Source: an uncultured Oscillospiraceae bacterium
Lineage (GTDB): Bacteria; Bacillota; Clostridia; Oscillospirales; Ruminococcaceae
Length of the DNA: 19,984 nt
NCBI GenBank assembly: GCA_934527255.1
Contig: CAKTAM010000026.1
Coordinates: 1-19,984, forward strand
Direction: 5' to 3'
Every line of letters starts with the position of its first letter. The first letter of the stretch is position 1. Both the position numbers and the translations under genes were made by a program. The notes beneath the pieces were generated by a model. That model was not told where the DNA came from. It did not search any database and was given only the letters and a program-made list of their open reading frames with translations. This document shows positions 13,801 to 19,984 of the stretch, in pieces.

Positions 13801-15336
13801 ATGGCACAACTGCAATGCCCCCTGCCGGGGGATATCGGCAGCTATCTCAGCGGCCGCATCCGCAGCTTTACGGGCGGCAGCGTCACCTACCAGACCGGTA
13901 CGGTCACGCGCGTTTCGGACGGCGTAGCGCGGGTTGGCGGGCTGCCCGGCCGCTGCTACGGCGAGCTGCTGGAATTTGAAAACGGCGTTTACGGCATGGT
14001 GCTGGACCTGGAGGAAAACGGCGTCGGCGCGGTGCTGCTGGGCGCGGCCGACCGGGTGCGCGTGGGCGACACCGTGCGCGGCACCGGCCGCGTGGTGGAG
14101 GTGCCCACCGGCGACGCCCTGCTGGGGCGCGTGGTCGACCCCATCGGCCGTCCGTACTTCGGCGACGCCATCGAAAGCCGCCGCTGGCTGCCGGTAGAGC
14201 GCCCCGCCCCCAGCCTGATTGACCGGCGGCCGGTGGATACCCCGCTGGAGACCGGGCTGATCGCCATTGACAGCATGATCCCCATCGGGCGCGGCCAGCG
14301 TGAGCTGATCATCGGCGACCGGCAGACCGGCAAGACCACCATCGCGCTGGATACCATTGCCAACCAGAAAAATTCCGGCGTGCTGTGCGTGTACTGCGCC
14401 ATCGGCCAGAAAGCCTCGACCGTGGCGCAGGTCATCCAGACCATGCAGGCCAACGGCTCACTGGACTACAGCGTCGTGGTGGCCGCCACGGCGTCGGACA
14501 GCCCCGCCCTGCAGTATCTGGCCCCGTATGCCGCCTGCTCGATCGCCGAGGGCTTTATGGAGGCCGGGCGGCATGTGCTGGTGGTATACGACGATCTTTC
14601 CAAGCATGCGGTGGCCTACCGCACCATGTCGCTGCTGCTGCATCGTCCGCCGGGGCGCGAGGCATACCCCGGCGATGTGTTTTACCTGCACAGCCGCCTG
14701 CTGGAGCGCTCGGCATGCCTGAGCGAGGCGCGCGGCGGCGGCAGCCTGACGGCGCTGCCCATTGTCGAAACGACCGGCGGCAACATCTCCGCCTACATTC
14801 CGACCAACGTCATCTCCATTACGGACGGGCAGATCTTTCTGGAAAGCGAGCTGTTCCACAACGGCATCCGCCCGGCCGTCAACACCGGGCTTTCGGTGTC
14901 GCGCGTGGGGCGCGCCGCCCAGCCGGGCGCCATGCGGCGGCTTTCGGGCACGCTGCGCATCGAGCTGGCGCAATACCGCGAAATGGCGGTGTTTGCACGC
15001 TTTGGCTCGGATATTGATGCCGCCACGCGCCAGCAGCTGCGCCGCGGCGAGCTGCTGACCAACCTGTTTGTGCAGCCGCGCGGGCTGACCTATTCGCTGG
15101 CCGAAAAGGTGCTGATGCTGATGGCCTTCCGCGACCAGCTGCTGCGGGGCATCCGCCCGGCGCTGATGGACGACACCGCCCGCGAGCTGTTCGCCTATAT
15201 GCACGAGCACTGCGGCAGCCTGCTGGACGGCATCAACGCCCGCGGCGATTATACCCCCGAGGAGGAGCGCCAGCTGCAGGCCGGCATGAAGGACTGGCGC
15301 GCCGCCTATGACGCCGCGCAGGAGGCCGCCTCATGA
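13801..15336 (+). CDS. atpA: ATP synthase F1 subunit alpha
   Basis: A 511-residue non-catalytic nucleotide-binding subunit. The P-loop GDRQTGKT is at 172-179, and the SVSRVG stretch holds R368, the arginine that reaches into the beta active site. ARGGGSLTALPIVET and the VISITDGQIFLE core are standard. The N-terminal helix that meets delta in other enzymes is still present (PLPGDIGSYLSGRIRSF, residues 8-24). The start is ATG 13801 with AAAGGAGGT eight bases upstream; a TTG at 13795 would be too close to it. Its stop overlaps the atpG start. Confidence 0.97.
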   Translation: MAQLQCPLPGDIGSYLSGRIRSFTGGSVTYQTGTVTRVSDGVARVGGLPGRCYGELLEFENGVYGMVLDLEENGVGAVLLGAADRVRVGDTVRGTGRVVEVPTGDALLGRVVDPIGRPYFGDAIESRRWLPVERPAPSLIDRRPVDTPLETGLIAIDSMIPIGRGQRELIIGDRQTGKTTIALDTIANQKNSGVLCVYCAIGQKASTVAQVIQTMQANGSLDYSVVVAATASDSPALQYLAPYAACSIAEGFMEAGRHVLVVYDDLSKHAVAYRTMSLLLHRPPGREAYPGDVFYLHSRLLERSACLSEARGGGSLTALPIVETTGGNISAYIPTNVISITDGQIFLESELFHNGIRPAVNTGLSVSRVGRAAQPGAMRRLSGTLRIELAQYREMAVFARFGSDIDAATRQQLRRGELLTNLFVQPRGLTYSLAEKVLMLMAFRDQLLRGIRPALMDDTARELFAYMHEHCGSLLDGINARGDYTPEEERQLQAGMKDWRAAYDAAQEAAS

Positions 15337-16226
15337 TGGATGCCAACGCCCTGCGCCGCAACCTGCGCGCCGTGGAGGAGACCCGGCAGATCACCAACGC
15401 CATGTTTCTGCTTTCCACCTCGCGCATGAAGCGCTGCATGCAGCAGGTGGAGTACAACAAAACCTATGTACGGCGCATTCGTGCCGCCGTGCGCGACATT
15501 CTGGAGAAAATGCCGGAATACCGCGGGCACGGCCTGTTTCACCGCCGCGGGGAGGAAAAGCGCGCCGCCAGCGGCGTGCGCGCCTACCTGATCCTCACCT
15601 CCGACAAGGGAATGTGCGGCGCTTACAACACCGCCGTGGTGGATGCCGCGCTGGCCGCCGTCGGCAAGGGGGATGACTGCCTGATCGAGGTGGCCGGGCT
15701 GACCGGTATCGATCTGCTGCGTGAGCATGGCGTGACGCCGGATGTGGAATGGTTTATTCCCGCTGTGGAGCCCGCGCTTTACTATGCCCGGCAGATCGGC
15801 GAGCATCTGGTCGACCTTTACCGGCGCGGCTATATCGACGAGGTAAACGTGATCTACACCGAGTACGAGAACTCGGTGCGGCAGACCGTCAAAACGCAGC
15901 GGCTGCTGCCGCTGTCGCTGGACGATTTTGAAGGCGTGCAGACCGAATGCTCTTACAGCGGCGAAATGCTGTACGAGCCGGATGTGCGCAGCGTGTTTGA
16001 AAACCTGATGCTGCAGTACACCGTGTGCATGGTGCACGAGCTGATCAACCTTTCGCTGGCCAGCGAGCACTGCGCCCGCCGCAACGCCATGCAAAGCGCC
16101 ACCGACAACGCCGACGGCATGCTGCGCCAGCTGACCACCCGCTGCAACCAGGCGCGGCAGCTGGCCATTACCAGCGAGATCACCGAAATTGCCGCAGCCG
16201 CCGAGCTGATGCAGAAGGCCATCTGA
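15333..16226 (+). CDS. atpG: ATP synthase F1 subunit gamma
   Basis: A 297-residue central-shaft subunit. The N-terminal coiled-coil helix (LRRNLRAVEETRQITNAM..., 7-60) and the C-terminal helix (QSATDNADGMLRQL then ITSEITEIAAAAELM) are the two halves of the rotating coiled coil, and TSDKGMCGAYN marks the Rossmann-like middle. The ATG at 15333 overlaps the atpA stop by four bases (ATGA); a second ATG follows directly. AGGAGG is at 15320-15325. It is slightly longer than the usual 285-290 residues. Confidence 0.96.
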   Translation: MMDANALRRNLRAVEETRQITNAMFLLSTSRMKRCMQQVEYNKTYVRRIRAAVRDILEKMPEYRGHGLFHRRGEEKRAASGVRAYLILTSDKGMCGAYNTAVVDAALAAVGKGDDCLIEVAGLTGIDLLREHGVTPDVEWFIPAVEPALYYARQIGEHLVDLYRRGYIDEVNVIYTEYENSVRQTVKTQRLLPLSLDDFEGVQTECSYSGEMLYEPDVRSVFENLMLQYTVCMVHELINLSLASEHCARRNAMQSATDNADGMLRQLTTRCNQARQLAITSEITEIAAAAELMQKAI

Positions 16227-16248
16227 CGGCGGGTTTGGCCTGCCGCCG
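16227..16248 (+). other. Intercistronic hairpin between atpG and atpD
   Basis: CGGCGG (16227-16232) and CCGCCG (16243-16248) form a perfect 6-bp stem with a 10-nt loop right after the atpG stop. There is no T run. It ends 18 nt before the atpD ribosome binding site (GGGAGG 16267-16272). Confidence 0.5.
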
Positions 16249-16279
16249 GGTGCTTTACCATACTTTGGGAGGATGTCAC

Positions 16280-17686
16280 ATGACCGTCAAGGGCAATATC
16301 ATCAAAATCAGCGGGCCGGTGCTGGACGTCCGTTTTGCCGCCGGGGAGGAGCCGCCCATCAACGCGCTGGTGACCACGGAGGACCGAAGCCACCATATGG
16401 AGGTGTTCGGCCATCTGGGCGACGGCGTGGTGCGCTGCGTGGCGCTGGAGGCCAGCGAGGGCGTACGCTGCGGCACCACCGTCTTTTCGGACGGCGAGGG
16501 CATCCGCGTGCCGGTGGGCGACAGTGTGATCGGCCGCGTGGTGGATGTGCTGGGCCGCCCCATTGACGGCCGCGGCCCCATTGCCGCCAGCGAGTACTGG
16601 CCCATTCACCGCGCCGCGCCGGGGCTGGCCCAGCAGCGCCCCGCAACCCATTTGCTGGAGACCGGCATCAAGGTCATAGACCTGCTGGTGCCCTATGCCA
16701 AGGGCGGCAAGATCGGCCTGTTCGGCGGCGCGGGCGTGGGCAAGACCGTTCTCATTATGGAGCTGATCCACAATGTGGCCGTCAACCACGGCGGCTATTC
16801 GGTGTTTACCGGCGTGGGCGAGCGCAGCCGCGAAGGCAACGAGCTGATGCGCGACATGGCGGAAAGCGGCGTGCTGAACAAGGCCATTCTGGCGTTTGGC
16901 CAGATGAACGAGCCCTCCGGCAGCCGTATGCGCGTGGCGCTTTCGGGCCTGACCATGGCCGAATACCTGCGCGACGAAAAAAAGCAGGATGTGCTGCTGT
17001 TTGTCGACAACATCTACCGCTATGTACAGGCGGGCAACGAGGTCTCGGCCATGCTGGGGCGCCTGCCCAGCGCGGTGGGCTATCAGCCCACGCTGGCGGA
17101 TGAGCTGGGCGCACTGGAAGAGCGCATCGCCTCGACCCCGGATGGCTCCATCACCTCGGTGCAGGCGGTATATGTGCCCGCCGACGACCTGACGGACCCT
17201 GCCCCCGCCACCATCTTTTCGCATCTGGATGCCACAACGGTGCTGTCGCGCGACATTGCCGAGCTGGGCATTTACCCGGCGGTCGACCCGCTGGCCTCCT
17301 CCAGCCGTGTGCTGGAGCCGGAATTTGTCGGTGAGACGCACTACCGTGTGGCGCAGGCCGTGCAGGCGGCGCTGCAGCGCTATCAGGATCTGAAGGACAT
17401 CATCGCCATTCTGGGCATGGACGAGCTTTCGGCCGAGGATAAGCGCATTGTCTACCGCGCGCGCAAGCTGCAGCGCTTTATGTCTCAGCCGCTGCATGTG
17501 GCCTCGGCCTTTACCGGCGTGCCGGGACAGTTTGTGCCGCTGGATGCCACGGTGGAAAGCTTCCGTCAGATCGTGGACGGCGAGGCCGACGACCTGCCGG
17601 AATCCGCCTTTTTCCTGGCGGGTGACATTGACGATGTGCGCCGCAAGGCGCGCGGGGCGGCCGACGGCAGCGCCGCTTCGCATTAA
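16280..17686 (+). CDS. atpD: ATP synthase F1 subunit beta
   Basis: A 468-residue catalytic subunit. The P-loop GGAGVGKT is at 149-156, the catalytic base E181 is in GERSREGN, and the Walker B Asp is D243 in LLFVDNIYRY. The last is a variant: most bacteria have IDNIFRF. The PSAVGYQPTLADELG and VPADDLTDPAPAT segments are standard. ATG 16280 has GGGAGG (16267-16272) seven bases upstream. The catalytic set is complete, so the enzyme should be active. Confidence 0.97.
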   Translation: MTVKGNIIKISGPVLDVRFAAGEEPPINALVTTEDRSHHMEVFGHLGDGVVRCVALEASEGVRCGTTVFSDGEGIRVPVGDSVIGRVVDVLGRPIDGRGPIAASEYWPIHRAAPGLAQQRPATHLLETGIKVIDLLVPYAKGGKIGLFGGAGVGKTVLIMELIHNVAVNHGGYSVFTGVGERSREGNELMRDMAESGVLNKAILAFGQMNEPSGSRMRVALSGLTMAEYLRDEKKQDVLLFVDNIYRYVQAGNEVSAMLGRLPSAVGYQPTLADELGALEERIASTPDGSITSVQAVYVPADDLTDPAPATIFSHLDATTVLSRDIAELGIYPAVDPLASSSRVLEPEFVGETHYRVAQAVQAALQRYQDLKDIIAILGMDELSAEDKRIVYRARKLQRFMSQPLHVASAFTGVPGQFVPLDATVESFRQIVDGEADDLPESAFFLAGDIDDVRRKARGAADGSAASH

Positions 17687-17697
17687 ACACGCGCCGC

Positions 17698-17720
17698 CCC
17701 TGCCAAAGACTCCGGCAGGG
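17698..17720 (+). other. Intercistronic hairpin between atpD and atpC
   Basis: CCCTGCC (17698-17704) and GGCAGGG (17714-17720) form a perfect 7-bp stem with a 9-nt loop, followed by AAAAG and not by a T run. It is 10 nt ahead of the atpC ribosome binding site. Such a hairpin may stabilise the end of the beta message or partly attenuate epsilon, which is needed in one third the amount. Confidence 0.5.
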
Positions 17721-17745
17721 AAAAGTGCTGAAAGGAGGCCGCCAT

Positions 17746-18159
17746 ATGGCGCGGACGTTTCCGCTTGAGATCATCACGCCGCAGCAGGAGTTCTGGCAGC
17801 AGCCGGTGGATGCACTGACCCTGACGACAGCCAAGGGCAGCATGACCGTACTGGCCGGGCACATGCCGCTGGTCGCCAGCATTGCACGCCAGCAGCTGCG
17901 CTTTCGGGTAAACGGCGAATGGAAAACCGCCTGCTGCGCCGACGGCTTTCTGGAGGTGCGCCCGGACGAGGTGCTGCTGTTTGTGCAGGACTGCGCCTGG
18001 CCGCAGGAGCTGGCCGACCATCTGGCGCAGGAGGAGCGTGCCCGCAGCGAGGAGCAGGCCCTGCGCCGCCGCTCCATTCTGGAGCACAAGGCCTCGGCCA
18101 TTGACCTGACCCGCGCCATGGTCAAGCTGCGCCACCCGGAGCTGACCCAGCAGGATTGA
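17746..18159 (+). CDS. atpC: ATP synthase F1 subunit epsilon
   Basis: A 137-residue subunit that joins gamma to the c-ring and can inhibit ATP hydrolysis. Residues 1-85 form the beta-sandwich (FPLEIITPQQEFW, then GSMTVLAGHMPLVA, then ADGFLEVRPDEVLLF), and residues about 88-134 are the two helices of the inhibitory C-terminal domain, here Arg/Glu-rich. ATG 17746 has AAAGGAGG (17731-17738) seven bases upstream. It closes the operon. Confidence 0.95.
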   Translation: MARTFPLEIITPQQEFWQQPVDALTLTTAKGSMTVLAGHMPLVASIARQQLRFRVNGEWKTACCADGFLEVRPDEVLLFVQDCAWPQELADHLAQEERARSEEQALRRRSILEHKASAIDLTRAMVKLRHPELTQQD

Positions 18160-18648
18160 CAGGGCAGGGCCGCCGGAAAGTGCGCCCTGCAGCGATCGCC
18201 TTCCGCCGGACGGCCCGACCGGGGCTGTCGCTCTTTTGGCCCGGCTGCCACCATTGCGCTACCGCGGCCTCTGCCAAAAGCCGAACTGGCAGATGGCCGA
18301 CGGCTGCGGGACGGCGGGCACACCGGGACGGCGGGCGCAGGCGGCATTTTGCCGCACATGGCGTTCCACACGGCAAAAAGGGCCGGAGAACCAAGCGGTT
18401 CTCCGGCCCTTTTGCTGTGTTTTTTTAGGAAAGAAGCAAATGCAGGCAGTGCTTTTTGGCGTTGGGCAGGGGGGCATTTTTTTGCAGCCCCGCACGCGGC
18501 AGGCAGCCGCATCGGTGCATGGTCGATCACGGCCGCGCCGTTTCTTTCGCCGCGACCTGACAAAGCCGCAGCTCTCACACGGCCGCACGCCGTACCGAGC
18601 CGCCGCATTTTCTGCGGTTCGCACAGCAAAGCCTGCCGTCCCTGCGCT
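18160..18648. other. 489-bp gene-free region around the operon terminator
   Basis: From the atpC stop to the MaoC-like gene end. Apart from the terminator at 18375-18413, both halves are GC-rich with short repeats (for example GACGGCGGGC near 18310 and 18328) and no frame with a ribosome binding site. The right half has several T runs (18419-18427, 18478-18483), but no stem matches them. Frames reading across it are chance openings. Confidence 0.4.
18375..18413. terminator. Bidirectional terminator after the ATP synthase operon
   Basis: AAAAGGGCCGGAGAACC (18376-18392) pairs perfectly over 17 bp with GGTTCTCCGGCCCTTTT (18397-18413), with an AAGC loop. T runs appear on both strands. It lies 216 nt after the atpC stop, and can also end leftward transcription from the MaoC-like gene. 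Confidence 0.92.
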
Positions 18649-19065
18649 TTACCGCAGCACGCCAAGGCGCATTTTACCGCGCAGCACCGTCACCCCGGCC
18701 TGATCGCGCATGCGCACCGCCAGCGTGACGGTGTGAAAAACATCGTCCTTTTCCCGCACCGTGCCCTGCACCGTCAGCGTGTCGCCGGGGTAGACCGGGC
18801 GGGGAAAATCCGTTTCCACATGCTGGATGAGGCACCATTTGCCCGGCAGGTACACCCCCGCCAGCGTGGAGAGAAACGACGCCGTGAGCAGCCCATAGGC
18901 CACCCGGCCGTCATAGCCCTGTGCGCGGGCAAAGGCATCGTCGGCGTGCAGCGGGTTGCCGTCGCCGGTGTCGGCGGCAAAGCGCTGCAGCATGGCCGGT
19001 GTGACCGTGACGGTAAACTGCTCGCTTTGGCCGACGGTCAGCTGGTCATAGGTATACGCGTTCAT
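18649..19065 (-). CDS. MaoC-like (R)-specific hydratase/dehydratase
   Basis: A 138-residue hot-dog fold protein. The catalytic D-x-N-P-x-H motif is complete: D35, N37 and H40 in TGDGNPLHADD, followed by the usual GRVAYGLLTASFLS helix. Family members add water across, or remove it from, (R)-3-hydroxyacyl thioesters; some act in fatty-acid, hydroxyalkanoate or cell-surface sugar pathways. The substrate is unknown here. ATG 19065 has AAGGAGG about 11 bases upstream, a slightly long spacing. It follows the PHP-domain gene by 160 nt on the same strand and runs into the terminator at 18375-18413. Confidence 0.88.
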   Translation of the reverse strand: MNAYTYDQLTVGQSEQFTVTVTPAMLQRFAADTGDGNPLHADDAFARAQGYDGRVAYGLLTASFLSTLAGVYLPGKWCLIQHVETDFPRPVYPGDTLTVQGTVREKDDVFHTVTLAVRMRDQAGVTVLRGKMRLGVLR

Positions 19066-19151
19066 GGCAGGGCAAGCCTCCTTTTTTCAAAAAGCGGAAC
19101 GGCCGGGCGGCACACAGCACGGCACTGCCCAACCGCCGGATATACCGCCCT

Positions 19152-19225
19152 AAAAAACTTCAGCGCCTCTGATGGGCACAGGGGGCGGCACACAGCGCAG
19201 CCGACAGCCGCGGCAAAGCAGAGGC
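19152..19225 (-). terminator. Possible weak terminator after the PHP-domain gene
   Basis: On the - strand, GCCTCTG (19225-19219, overlapping the stop codon region) can pair with CAGAGGC (19171-19165), enclosing a GC-rich inner loop, and a run of six T residues (19157-19152) follows after seven bases. The distance from stem to T run and the long loop make this weak. Confidence 0.3.
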
Positions 19226-19984
19226 TCAGCCCTGCGTCAGCTCATCCAGAAAATAGGCGCGGGTATAGCTGCGCCCGCCGTCCGGGCCGATGAGCTCCAG
19301 CCGGAAGTACACGTCGTCATCGCACACGGCAAACGCCGTCTCGCCCAGCAGCTCGCCCTTTGGGGCGCGGCGGCAGTCAGAACGGCGGCCGACGGTGGCA
19401 AGGTGAATTTCGCACGCGCCGTCCGCCTCGACCGTGACCGTGCCGTCCTCCCATTCCAGCCGACGGATCTGCGGCCCGCCTGCGCTGGCGTAAAAGTCGC
19501 CGTACCGCAGGGCGTCCATCACATCGTCATAGGTCAGGGCCGCCGCACACACCCAGATGTACCCGCCGAACGAATCGCAGCGCGGGTCATCCAGCGGCAG
19601 CGCGTTGTGGTTGTCATCGGTCGCGCTGCACGACAGCCGCCGCCCGGCACGCAGCATTTCGTCATAGATGTAAGGGTTATACTCGCTGATGCCGTCCATC
19701 ACGCAGGCATAGTTGACGATCTCCATCATATCAAAGCCCTTGTAGGCGGCATACTGCTCGCGGGTCTCCAGCGACCAGCACGGATGGTTGTAGCTGCACA
19801 GAAAGCCCGCCTCGTGCGCGGTGCGCACCAGCTCGTTGATGGCCTCGGGGGAATAGTGGCGCTCATACGGCTGCTCCGGCAGATCGGCCGGGTCGGGCTG
19901 GGCGCTCCAGTCGGCCGGGCGTGCACCCGGCGTATAAAACGGGTTTTTGGTGTAATCCGGCCGGGAGGAAAACAGGTTGATGTG
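19226..19984 (-). CDS. PHP-domain metallohydrolase (CehA/McbA-like), 5' end outside window
   Basis: The last 252 codons of a longer gene; the frame is open to the window edge at 19984 (reading HINLFSSRPDYTK onwards), so the start is missing. Metal-binding elements of the PHP fold are visible: SYNHPCWS, DMMEIVNY and ATDDNHN, of which the His and Asp residues bind metal ions and activate water. CehA/McbA relatives hydrolyse carbamate or phosphate ester bonds. The C-terminal portion (from the EADGACEIH stretch) is a beta-rich tail. A GTG at 19828 is internal, not a start. Substrate unknown. Confidence 0.85.
   Translation of the reverse strand, partial: HINLFSSRPDYTKNPFYTPGARPADWSAQPDPADLPEQPYERHYSPEAINELVRTAHEAGFLCSYNHPCWSLETREQYAAYKGFDMMEIVNYACVMDGISEYNPYIYDEMLRAGRRLSCSATDDNHNALPLDDPRCDSFGGYIWVCAAALTYDDVMDALRYGDFYASAGGPQIRRLEWEDGTVTVEADGACEIHLATVGRRSDCRRAPKGELLGETAFAVCDDDVYFRLELIGPDGGRSYTRAYFLDELTQG

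Noticed and set aside
12098..13807. 569-residue open frame on the - strand
   Set aside because: It runs opposite atpB, atpE, atpF and atpH and has no family features.
15953..17683. 576-residue open frame on the - strand
   Set aside because: Complement of atpD, which is certain.
11421..18159. N-ATPase (second, sodium-type) operon
   Set aside because: Gene order is the standard a-c-b-delta-alpha-gamma-beta-epsilon, with a gamma overlap after alpha, not the atpDCQRBEFAG order of N-ATPases.
1..19984. tRNA, rRNA, CRISPR array, insertion sequence or prophage
   Set aside because: No tRNA-like T-arm sequences, regularly spaced repeats, transposase or integrase motifs were seen on either strand.

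Overview
The window is about 20 kb of GC-rich bacterial chromosome. Gene structure (strong AAAGGAG-type ribosome binding sites, tight operons, many GTG/TTG codons ahead of the real ATG starts, T-rich rho-independent terminators) and protein types suggest a GC-rich member of the Clostridia, probably the Oscillospiraceae/Ruminococcaceae (Faecalibacterium, Gemmiger, Subdoligranulum type gut anaerobes). This placement is inference from protein flavour; there is no rRNA in the window.

Left part (1-4090, + strand): an AEC-type transporter, a flavodoxin_4-type protein, a terminator, then aspS (aspartyl-tRNA synthetase) behind a consensus-like promoter. Its roughly 130-nt leader holds a strong hairpin and a perfect 12-bp tandem repeat. 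Aspartyl-tRNA synthetase ends at a bidirectional terminator. Next (4193-7587): a leftward XRE regulator / GNAT acetyltransferase operon faces a rightward two-domain (GT2 + GT4) glycosyltransferase. The AT-rich divergent region holds an excellent promoter and four copies of a TTTTACTAC-like element, a candidate operator set.

Middle (7588-11085, - strand): a structured gap with no recognisable gene, a bidirectional terminator, then trmO (tRNA t6A methyltransferase), gluQ (glutamyl-queuosine tRNA-Asp synthetase, own promoter) and an unrecognised membrane protein with acidic tails. Two enzymes that act on tRNA-Asp (aspS, gluQ) and one on ANN-decoding tRNAs (trmO) thus sit close together.

Right part (11328-18413, + strand): a complete F1Fo ATP synthase operon in the order small membrane protein, atpB, atpE, atpF, atpH, atpA, atpG, atpD, atpC, closed by a strong terminator. 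Its most unusual element is atpH: the delta subunit is a 72-residue protein matching only the C-terminal domain of the family, with no N-terminal helical-bundle domain, although it has its own start and ribosome binding site. The c subunit carries only part of a sodium-binding signature. Hairpins separate genes whose products are needed in different amounts.

Right edge (18649-19984, - strand): a MaoC-type hydratase/dehydratase and the 3' part of a PHP-domain (CehA/McbA-like) metallohydrolase cut by the window end. No tRNA, rRNA, CRISPR array, insertion sequence or phage gene was seen.
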